DNA from: Roseiarcus sp963833955
Lineage (GTDB): Bacteria; Pseudomonadota; Alphaproteobacteria; Rhizobiales; Beijerinckiaceae
NCBI GenBank assembly: GCA_963833955.1
Contig: CAWHZY010000021.1
Coordinates: 248,001-312,000 of the forward strand
DNA length: 64,000 nucleotides
Direction: 5' to 3'
The notes under the pieces: model-generated
What the model saw: the letters and a program-made list of their open reading frames with translations, nothing else
What the model was told of the DNA's origin: nothing
Database searches by the model: none
Program-made: the position numbers and the translations under genes
Shown: one piece after another, positions 18,816 to 27,000 of the stretch
How positions within the stretch are numbered: position 1 is the stretch's first letter
Layout: each line of letters starts with the position of its first letter

Positions 18816-20035
18816 GGCGCTGCAATTGCTGGTCGCGGATTGGCCGCCTGCTTCCCTTTTTGGGCAAGCACACCCTGCTTCCGACTAACCTCTCGGGAGC
18901 GCCGGGCCGCATTCGGATCAAGCTCCTTCGATGGCGCATATTCTGGCACAATCTCGGCGAGCGAGCGCCTGACCCAGGCGCCGTCGCGCGCTTGGGCCGC
19001 CGCAATCAACTCGTTGATCTTCCGCATCTTCGGCCGAGGATCGAAATCGGGGGCCGCCGATCGCACGCCCGATATCGGGGTGGGCGACAAATGCTCCCAC
19101 GGATAGCTTAGCTCCTCGTGAAGCTTCTCGCCAGGACGCACGCCGACAAAGGTGACGTCGACATCGACAAAGGGCCGCATTCCTGCGCGGCAGATCATTT
19201 CGATCGCCAGATCGAAGATTTGCACGGGCTTGCCCATTTCCAGCACGTAGAGCGCAAAACCGATTTGCGGTAGGCTCGCAGCCGCCAGCGTCAGACGAAC
19301 CGCGTCCTCAATCGACATGAGAAAACGGGTCATGTCGGGATGGGTGACAGTAACCGGCCCTCCGGCGTCGATTTGTTTGCGGAATAGCGGCACCACCGAC
19401 CCCGATGATCCGACTACATTGCCGAATTGCACAAGGCTGACGCGCGTATCGGGGTGCCTCAAGGCGCGGTCATGGATGTAAATCTCGGCCACGCGCTTGG
19501 TGAGACCCATCTGTGACGACGGGTTGACGGCCTTGTCGGTGGAGATCGCGACGAGATCGGCGCCGATCGAAGCGCTGAGGTCCATGACCATTTTGGTGCC
19601 GAGAACGTTGGTAAGCACGGCTTCAATGACGTTGTGTTCTTCAAGCAGCGGGACGTGCTTGAGCGCGGCCGCGTGGAACACGATTTCCGGCGCCTCTCGC
19701 AGGAAGAGGTGGCGCATCGCCACCTCGTCGCGGATGTCACAGATGTAAGCATCCCAATTCTTGAGTGGCCGCTCCTGCTCGAGCGCATAGCTAATTTGGT
19801 AGAGGTTGAATTCGGAAGAATTGACAAGGCAGAGCCGCTTTGGCGCAAGCCGGGAGATCTGCTTGACAAGTTCGGACCCGATCGATCCGCCTGCTCCAGT
19901 GACGAGCACGCGGCGGCCCCAGACGCCTTCCGCCGATAACGTCGGGCGCGCAACCGACTCCGTGGTTCGCATCGGGTATTCCTGAGCCGGCAAAATATGC
20001 GCCGCACTGAGACCCGATACAGGCTCTGAAGACAT
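18812..20035 (-). CDS. Short-form nucleotide-sugar 4,6-dehydratase (CapD/FlaA1-like)
   Basis: Extended SDR. VLVTGAGGSIGSELVKQ binds NAD(P); ISTDKAVNPSSQMGLTKR is the active-site segment in which Met replaces the usual SDR Tyr, as in the UDP-GlcNAc 4,6-dehydratase (PglF/CapD) group. The N-terminal membrane domain of PglF/WbpM is missing, so it is soluble. Start ATG 20035 follows GGAGGG. With the DegT aminotransferase read divergently from the same intergenic region, it could make a UDP-4-amino-4,6-dideoxy-GlcNAc precursor (bacillosamine/QuiNAc4N type); the exact sugar and stereochemistry are not decidable here. The C-terminal ~60 residues are basic and low complexity. Confidence 0.5.
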   Translation of the reverse strand: MSSEPVSGLSAAHILPAQEYPMRTTESVARPTLSAEGVWGRRVLVTGAGGSIGSELVKQISRLAPKRLCLVNSSEFNLYQISYALEQERPLKNWDAYICDIRDEVAMRHLFLREAPEIVFHAAALKHVPLLEEHNVIEAVLTNVLGTKMVMDLSASIGADLVAISTDKAVNPSSQMGLTKRVAEIYIHDRALRHPDTRVSLVQFGNVVGSSGSVVPLFRKQIDAGGPVTVTHPDMTRFLMSIEDAVRLTLAAASLPQIGFALYVLEMGKPVQIFDLAIEMICRAGMRPFVDVDVTFVGVRPGEKLHEELSYPWEHLSPTPISGVRSAAPDFDPRPKMRKINELIAAAQARDGAWVRRSLAEIVPEYAPSKELDPNAARRSREVSRKQGVLAQKGKQAANPRPAIAAP

Positions 20036-20341
20036 TTTTACCCTCCGCAGCCGGCGGCGATCAAGGCGCCACGAAAAATCGTTCCACAGAGCCGCTGGCG
20101 GCCCTCTATGAAAGCGAGCACGGCCTAATCGGCCGGTCTCCGAGATAATGGAATCGAGCCAGGAAAGACGAAAGCAACAAAAAGGCTTGCTCGCGCGCCA
20201 GCGTGCGTACTCGGGTCGGAATTGAAAGACGTAGGCTACGTCATAATCCTACCTGGTCCTCCACCCGATTCGCGCGCGTGCTTCCGAGAAGGTGAGCAAC
20301 GATGGAGCGTCCCGAGCACGTCCCGCAGTACGAGGCTGATC
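20036..20341. promoter_or_regulatory. Divergent promoter region with a perfect palindrome
   Basis: The region lies between the minus-strand 4,6-dehydratase gene and the plus-strand aminotransferase gene. It contains GACGTAG-G-CTACGTC at 20228-20242, a perfect 7-1-7 inverted repeat and a candidate operator. No coding sequence is apparent upstream of ATG 20342. Confidence 0.5.
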
Positions 20342-21511
20342 ATGCGCATCCCTTTTTTTCAGCCTTCGATTGGCGATCGGGAGATCGAGGCGGCGGTCGC
20401 CGTTCTGCAGTCGGGGTGGCTGACGACCGGCGCGAAGTGTCGCGAGTTTGAAGAAAGCTTCGCGGATATGCTCGGAGGCGGTGTTGAGGCGGTGGCGGTC
20501 AATTCCGCGACCGCCGGCCTCCATTTGGCGGCCGAGGCCTACGGCATAGGGAGCGGCGACGCGGTGCTTGTGCCAACACTGACCTTCACCTCGACAGCAG
20601 CGGCATTTCATCACCTGGGCGCCCATATCATTCTCGTCGACGTTGATCCGGTGTCGCTGACGATCGACCTTGATGACGCCGCTCGCAGATGGACGCCTCA
20701 ATGCAAGGCGATAGCGCCTGTCCACTTCGGCGGCTGGCCTTGCGACATGGGGGCTATTACGAAGTTTGCTCGCGACCGATCCCTCTTCGTGATCGAGGAC
20801 GCGGCGCACGCGCTGCCAGCGCAGAGAGACGGGAAGCTGGTCGGTTCTGGGAATCCCGACGCTTGCGTCTTCAGCTTCTACGCCAACAAGACGATTACGA
20901 CGGGCGAAGGCGGTATGATCACGACGCGCGACCCCCTCGTCGCGATGCGCGCGCGGATGATGCGAACGCACGGCTTCAACCGCGACGCGTTCGATCGGTT
21001 CACGCGCGTCGGCGCGAACTGGTCATATGACGTCGTTGCGCCCGGCTTCAAATACAACTTGACCGACCTCGCCGCTGCGATCGGATTGGCACAGCTCGAG
21101 CGCGTCTTCGAATTCCAGGAACGTCGAGAGGCCATTGCAGAACGATATCTTCGGCGGCTCGCCGATTTGCCCGTCGACCTTCCGGCCCGTGCGCCTGGGA
21201 ACGGCATGCACGCGTGGCATCTGTTTCCGATCCGGATCCGTCCAGAGGCGCGGGTCTCGCGTGACGACGTGATCAGCCTGCTCGCGTCGAGGGGCATAGG
21301 AAGCTCCGTCCATTATAGACCGCTGCATCAGATGACGTATTGGCGCAGTCTGCTTGGCGGGCGGTCCGCGTCGTTTCCCATTGCCGACCGCTATTTTGCG
21401 GGCGCGGTAACTCTGCCGCTTTACCCGGGAATGCGCGAGGGGGAGGCGGACGAGGTCGTATCCGTCCTCAAAGAAGCACTTTCGGGGAAGAGAAATGACC
21501 GCGCTCCCTGA
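20342..21511 (+). CDS. DegT/DnrJ/EryC1/StrS family sugar aminotransferase
   Basis: PLP-dependent aminotransferase acting on a 4-keto nucleotide sugar. NSATAGLHLA and TLTFTSTAAA bind PLP phosphate, IEDAAHALPA holds the pyridine-binding Asp, and SFYANKTITTGEGGM contains the Schiff-base Lys (K183 from ATG 20342). The earlier in-frame start near 20222 adds 40 residues without family character, so ATG 20342 (MRIPFFQPS) was chosen. The gene overlaps the sugar transferase start by 17 bp. It is the natural partner of the 4,6-dehydratase across the intergenic region. No acetyltransferase (PglD type) is visible nearby. Confidence 0.5.
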   Translation: MRIPFFQPSIGDREIEAAVAVLQSGWLTTGAKCREFEESFADMLGGGVEAVAVNSATAGLHLAAEAYGIGSGDAVLVPTLTFTSTAAAFHHLGAHIILVDVDPVSLTIDLDDAARRWTPQCKAIAPVHFGGWPCDMGAITKFARDRSLFVIEDAAHALPAQRDGKLVGSGNPDACVFSFYANKTITTGEGGMITTRDPLVAMRARMMRTHGFNRDAFDRFTRVGANWSYDVVAPGFKYNLTDLAAAIGLAQLERVFEFQERREAIAERYLRRLADLPVDLPARAPGNGMHAWHLFPIRIRPEARVSRDDVISLLASRGIGSSVHYRPLHQMTYWRSLLGGRSASFPIADRYFAGAVTLPLYPGMREGEADEVVSVLKEALSGKRNDRAP

Positions 21512-22226
21512 CGCGCCCGCAGCAAAAGCGTCGACATCAAGGCGGCTCGCGGTCAAGCGCCTGGTCGACGTTGTCGCCTCAGCGCTCGGTCTCGCACTGA
21601 TCGCGCCGGTCTTCGCAATGATAGCGATTGCAGTCCGCCTTGAGGACGGCGGGCCGGCGCTCTATCGGCAGGTTCGCGTTGGCCGCGATGGGCGCCCGTT
21701 TCAGATCGACAAATTTCGCTCCATGCGGTTCGCGAAGGATGGTGACGGATTGTCGTTCACTGTCGCAGGCGATCCGCGCGTCACTCGCGTCGGCGCCTTT
21801 CTGCGCCGCGCGAAGCTCGATGAGTTGCCGCAGCTGTTGAACGTGCTCCGAGGCGAGATGTCCCTCGTCGGACCCAGGCCGGAAACCCCCGACCTCATGA
21901 GTTTCTACACCCCGGCTCAGCGGGCAGTGATGCTTTCGGTCCGGCCAGGAATGACGGATTACGCCTCGCTGCTGCTGCGCGACGAAAGCGAATTGCTCGC
22001 GCGAACGGCGGATCCTGCGGGGTTCTATCGCGACCGCCTCATTCCGCTGAAATGCGAGTTGTGCGCCCGATACATCGGCGAGATGGGGATGATGACCGAT
22101 CTTCGGGTTGTAGTCGCCACTTTATGGAGCGTTTTTCGTTGCACGGGCTCCAATCCCTGGCTTGACCCGACAATTTCGAATCGCTTCGCAAGCGCGTTTT
22201 CATTCGGTGATGACGATGTCGCCTAA
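21495..22226 (+). CDS. Initiating sugar-1-phosphate transferase (PglC/WcaJ catalytic core)
   Basis: Monotopic phosphoglycosyl transferase (PF02397) that moves sugar-1-phosphate to undecaprenyl phosphate at the inner membrane. The re-entrant helix VVASALGLALIAPVFAMIAI, DKFRSMRF, the catalytic region RRAKLDELPQLLNVLRGEM and SLVGPRPE are all present. At 243 aa it is the short PglC form without the extra four-TM domain of WcaJ. It overlaps both neighbours (aminotransferase upstream, flippase downstream), so the three genes form one tightly coupled unit. Confidence 0.5.
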   Translation: MTALPDAPAAKASTSRRLAVKRLVDVVASALGLALIAPVFAMIAIAVRLEDGGPALYRQVRVGRDGRPFQIDKFRSMRFAKDGDGLSFTVAGDPRVTRVGAFLRRAKLDELPQLLNVLRGEMSLVGPRPETPDLMSFYTPAQRAVMLSVRPGMTDYASLLLRDESELLARTADPAGFYRDRLIPLKCELCARYIGEMGMMTDLRVVVATLWSVFRCTGSNPWLDPTISNRFASAFSFGDDDVA

Positions 22227-23622
22227 CGGAGCGCCAGCGCCCGGAGTTTCGTTGCTGCGGAACGCCTCGGGATTGAAGCCGAAGATTCCTCTTCGCGAGC
22301 GCTTGCAAGATCTAGGCGCGGCTTTCGGGCCCTTCGCTCGCAAAGTGATGAGCTTGTCCGCGCTCACCGCCGTAGGCCAGGGATCATTCGTCGTCGCGCT
22401 ACCGTTGCTCTCACGTCTTTACACGCCGACGGATTTCGGTGTCTTCACCATTTATCTCTCGATTGTGAATATTGGCGGCCCCTTGATCGGATTGAAGTTC
22501 GAATCCGCGCTTTATGCCGCTCGTACAAGCGATGAAGCGAGAACGACGCTCGCGCTCTCCATTTTGACGATTATTCTGATGGGCGCCGCCGCGACGGGCG
22601 GCATGTATTTGTGCGCTGAGGCGTGGCCCACTCTCATCAACCCGGTCACGCGGTTGACGTTCGCGTTTCTGCCGTTCGGCCTCGTCCTCGCCGGCATGTG
22701 GTCAGTGTCCTCCGCATGGGCCATAAAGTCGGAGGCGATTTCGACTTTGGCCGTTGCGCGTCTGCTTCAGCCTGCGTCCATGACGGCGATGCAACTTGCC
22801 GCAGCCTTTGTGCTTCCGGCGAGTGGCGTCGTGCTCATCGTGGCGCACCTTCTCAGCCACTGTGCGTATTCGGTCTTCGTCTTCTCGAAGACGCTCGCGC
22901 GGAGCGATCTGTCTTCGCTTGTTCCGACAAAATGGTTGGATGTCCTGCGTCATGCGAGAGCGCAGCGCGCTTTCCCGCTTTACGCGCTGCCCGCGCATAT
23001 GAGTCTTCTCGCGGTCAGCAACCTGCCGCCGTTGCTGCTTATGTCATTTTACGGGGCCGAGATCGCCGGAGAGTGCGGGGTTGCCTATCGACTGGTCGCT
23101 GCGCCGCTCGCCATCGCTTCGCTGCCCATGGGCGCCATTTTTACGAGTGTCGTGAGCCGCCGTCCGCAAAGCGTCGTGGTCGTTAGGCTTGCCCGCAGAG
23201 TGTTTCTGGCAAACCTCTGTCTCGTCTCCTTGCCAATTCTATTGCTCGCCATTGCAGCGCCGGCGATCGCTCCCGCGGTTTTCGGCGACGGTTGGGCGCG
23301 CACCGGCGAGATAATCGCGGCCTTTGCGCTTCTTGGCGCGGCGCAATCCCTTGCGGCGCCATTCGCGGAAATCACTTCAATCTTCCGCTCGCAGGCGCTT
23401 CGATTTTTCATCGAAATCGTTCCCGCAACGTTGGTCATCACCTCGATATTCGTTGGTGGCTTAAGCGAGTGGCGCCCGCTCAACACTATCTGGCTCATGT
23501 CGATCGCAGGGGCTGGAAGCTCCCTCTTCGGACTGTCGTTGTTGTGGCGACGATTGCCGGCGATGATCGAAGCCGACGCCTCTGACAGCACGTCTGCGGG
23601 TTCACAGCGACCAAAGGAGTAG
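22210..23622 (+). CDS. Wzx-type lipid-linked glycan flippase
   Basis: Polytopic membrane protein with 12 or more hydrophobic segments, for example FVVALPLLSRLYTPTDFGVF, ASLPMGAIFTSVVSR and VFLANLCLVSLPILLLAIA. The PLLSRLYTPTDFG opening is characteristic of MATE-like oligosaccharide flippases. Start ATG 22210 (MTMSPNG) overlaps the sugar transferase gene by 17 bp; ATG 22216 is an alternative. It would translocate the undecaprenyl-linked repeat unit made by the enzymes just upstream, completing a Wzx/Wzy-type pathway. Confidence 0.5.
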   Translation: MTMSPNGAPAPGVSLLRNASGLKPKIPLRERLQDLGAAFGPFARKVMSLSALTAVGQGSFVVALPLLSRLYTPTDFGVFTIYLSIVNIGGPLIGLKFESALYAARTSDEARTTLALSILTIILMGAAATGGMYLCAEAWPTLINPVTRLTFAFLPFGLVLAGMWSVSSAWAIKSEAISTLAVARLLQPASMTAMQLAAAFVLPASGVVLIVAHLLSHCAYSVFVFSKTLARSDLSSLVPTKWLDVLRHARAQRAFPLYALPAHMSLLAVSNLPPLLLMSFYGAEIAGECGVAYRLVAAPLAIASLPMGAIFTSVVSRRPQSVVVVRLARRVFLANLCLVSLPILLLAIAAPAIAPAVFGDGWARTGEIIAAFALLGAAQSLAAPFAEITSIFRSQALRFFIEIVPATLVITSIFVGGLSEWRPLNTIWLMSIAGAGSSLFGLSLLWRRLPAMIEADASDSTSAGSQRPKE

Positions 23623-24010
23623 GGCCGCTCCGGATATTGCTTGCGACATCACCGACAAAAGTCAGATGGCGCCGCTTCCGACAGTTTTAGTTTGACCTTT
23701 CTTAGACCGACTGGAGGCGCGGGAGGTTCTGCGCGAGGAACTCTCGGCCAAAGGGCATGTGTTCGCGTCTGAGACCAAGACTCGATGATTGGAACTGATC
23801 ATCGCCTTATGGCCGAAGCGCGAGTGCGCGCCCGCGCCGTTGCGCGGGTTTGAGCGCGATGAGTTGCGCTCAAATAGAATTGGTATGAGACCGATTTGGA
23901 AGTCGCAGCCTTCGCCGTCGAGGACGAACTCGCGCAGGACAAAGGTCGGCGGCAGTCGGACAGAAAGGGTCCGGCAACGATCCTACGAGGTCCGGTCGAG
24001 GCCGACGAGT
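23623..24010. other. Intergenic spacer holding repeat copy A
   Basis: Spacer between the convergent flippase and autotransporter genes. Apart from the 119-bp repeat listed separately, I see no gene or clear terminator in it. Confidence 0.5.
23770..23888 (-). repeat. Multi-hairpin dispersed repeat, copy A
   Basis: About 119 bp, inverted relative to copies at 44666-44783 and 53817-53935. Its ends resemble an imperfect terminal inverted repeat (TCATACCAA and TTGGTCTCA). Inside lie three stem-loop-capable palindromes, including CCCGCGCAACGGCGCGGG. Non-coding and MITE/REP-like. Copy A sits between convergent genes. Confidence 0.5.
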
Positions 24011-27000
24011 TTAGAAGGTATATCTCAGGCCCGCGGAGACTTGGTTGCTCCAGGCCTGCGGGCGGGCTTCGCCGCGCCAAGAAACGAAGACGTTGACCAG
24101 CTCGTTTATCCTGGCCTCGAGGTCGACTTCGGCAAAGCCTCCGTTTCGGCCTGACGGCGCGGAGCGCGCTGGGGTGGGCAAGCCGAACAGGTTCGCGTCG
24201 AGGATCACGTAGGGATTGTCGTTATAGAGCCAGCCGCCCGCGAGCCGGGCGGAGAGCGTGGTCCCGGCGGCTGTCCAGGTTCTGTTGAATGCAGGACCCA
24301 ACGTCGTCTGCAGCTGGCTGAGCGATTGGCCCGGAACGCTGAGCTGAACGCCATCGCCAGACGTCGCGCCCACGCTGCTCAAGCTCATCTGCGTATAGGC
24401 GACCGTCGCTGTTGGGCTCACACTGAGGCCGCGCAGATTGAAGGCATAGGCGAGCACGCCCCCGGCGAGGAAGCTCGAGGCGCCGCCGGTTTCGCTCGCG
24501 CCCGCGCCGCCGAGCGGACCGAAGTCGTGGCGGTTGTCGAAGAAGTCGCGCGCAAACCCGCCATAGGCCGCCGCGGTGATCGGACCCCAGTCCTGCCGGC
24601 CATAGGCGGCGAGAGCATAGACGTCGCCGCCAGAAACGTTCAGACTTGAATCCGCGTGCGCCGCCGCGACCGCCGCGCCAATTGTGCGGCCGTCGCCAAT
24701 CGGACTTTCGAGACCCGCGACCAGGCCGCCGACCGTGGCGCTCGCGCCGGGAATGCCGCCGGACGAGGCGTTCCCGAAATGCTGCACGAAGGGCAGACCC
24801 CACAGATGGCCGCCGTCGAGCCCGAGCGCGGCATTGGCGCCCGAGGCGTTGGCGGGCATGCCGACAAAGGAAGCCGCGAGATTGCGACCCGACCCGTCGA
24901 GTCCGATCGAGGGAAGCGTCGGAGCCGGCGAGGACAAATCGCCCAAAAGGTGGCTCTGCAGGGCGTTGTGAATCGCCTGGACCGCGTTGAGCTCACTCAT
25001 CGCGATCGTCGCCTCGCTCTGCGCCGAGAGCCCGGTCATGGCCTGCCCCAGCTCAGGTCCGTCAAACCCATAAAGCGTATTGTAGAGACCCTGCAGCGTC
25101 TGGTTTGCCGCGGTTTGCCCAGGCGCGGGACGCAAGAGGTCAAGCGTCGCCCCGACGCTCGCCTGGTTGAAGCTCCAACTTGCGACGCCGGACGGCTCGG
25201 CTGAGAAAAAGGTCGGCGTGACGGCGAGCGTCACTGTGTTGGCCCCGTAGATCGCATCAAGCCTCAGCGTCGTCGGGATCCCGTCGCCCGCCTGCGCCAC
25301 GCTCGAAAACTGGCCGGTCACACCGCCGGTCGCGCCCACGACGCCGAACTGCTCGCCGAGCGTCGGAGTGAAGGTGTTGTCGCCGCCCGAAATGCCACGG
25401 AAGATCGGAGCGAGCGTCCCGCCTAGGGCGAGGCTCGCGCCGTTGACCACGACACGGCTGAACGAGCCGGCGCCGCCCGCGCTCGATGTCCCGTCCACCG
25501 AGACGGCGAGGGTGCTTCCTGGCTGAAGCGTGACCGGCGCGGTGAATGTCAGCGTCCCTGGCGCATCGCCCGGCTGAAGTCTCCCCGCGACCGTCGTCGG
25601 CGCGGCGATCACGCCGCCCCCGCTCAAGGTCCCGCCGGGATTGACCACGATCGAGGTCCCGGCGAGCGATCCATCGACCTGAAACGTTCCCTCCGCCACG
25701 ACCACGTTCTGGAGCCAGGCGAGGTCCTCGAGCGCGAGCGCGCCCACCCCCGTCTTGGTGAGCATTCCCTCGGCCAGCCAGAGGCCGTTTCCGGTGAGCG
25801 CGTTGGAACCCGTGTCGATTGTCGCCCCGTCGGCCCCGATCGCAACCGTCCGTGCGGTCGCGAACGAACCGGTCGCTCGCAAGGTCGCCGCGTCGATCCC
25901 GATCTGGCCCATCGGATCGCCGAGCGCTGCATCCGCGCCGACCGCGAGCGCGCCCGCCTGGATGAAGGCTCCGCCCTGATAGCTGTTCACCCCCGTCAGA
26001 GCGAGCGTGGCCGCGCCGATCTTGTCGAGCGCGCCAGGACCGGAGATCGGCCCCGAAAGCCTCGCATCCGCCTCCGCATCGAACACGCCCGTCGTCTGCA
26101 GGGCGATCGGCCGGGCCGAGGAAAGAGGTTCGTCGAACTCAAGCGCGCCGCCCCCGCAGAGGCTGGCGGAGACCGTGCAATGCGCGAAGGTTAAGCCGCC
26201 CTGCGGCGCTCCGAGATTGGCGTCGGAGATGATCGCCGTCACGCCGCCCTCGATAAAGGTCCCGCCGCTGTAGCTCGCGTTCCCGCTCAAGGTCAGGCGC
26301 CCAGGGCCGAACTTGTAGAGCGGCCGGCTGAAAGCCGAACCGTCGACCGCCGTCCCATCGGTCAACAGAGCAGGGTTGGGGCGCGAGTCGTTGCCCGCAA
26401 GTCCAAACCAGAGTTGCGTCGCACCCGCGAAATGACTGGTGACGTCATTGAGGGTCCACACTCCCCGGCCAAAGGAGGCGGCGACCAGCGCATCAATCGT
26501 GGGATAGTACGCCAGGCCCTGGATCTGCACGTTGGGGAGCCCGGGCGCGAGATTGACCCAGTTGTAGCTCAGCGAACTGGTCGGATTGGCCGGAAAAGGA
26601 TTTTCGGTCGCGATGATGTTTCCGGACGCGCTTTTGTCGAGAGCGCTCGGAGCGCCCTCGATGCCGCCAATAAGCAGGGCCTTCACGCCATTGTTCGGCT
26701 CCCCTGCGCCGTCCGCGATATAGCCAAGGCCGGTTGGATGCCGGAAGCCATTCGGCAGCGCCGCGCCGGGCGCGAGGGTCGAGAAGCTCGCCCCCATTGT
26801 ATTCGTCGCATAGACGTTGTTCGTGTCGGCGATGAAGAAGTTCTTCTCAGTCGCCGGATCGAACAGGACGCTGACCGGATTGCCGGGGCTTCCGCCGTTC
26901 AAGCCGGGATAGGCCGCCAGCAAATTGCTCGCGGCGTCGACGTTTGGTTGGTTCTCATATTGCTGCTCGGTCCTCAGATAGACGCCATAGGTTCCGTACT

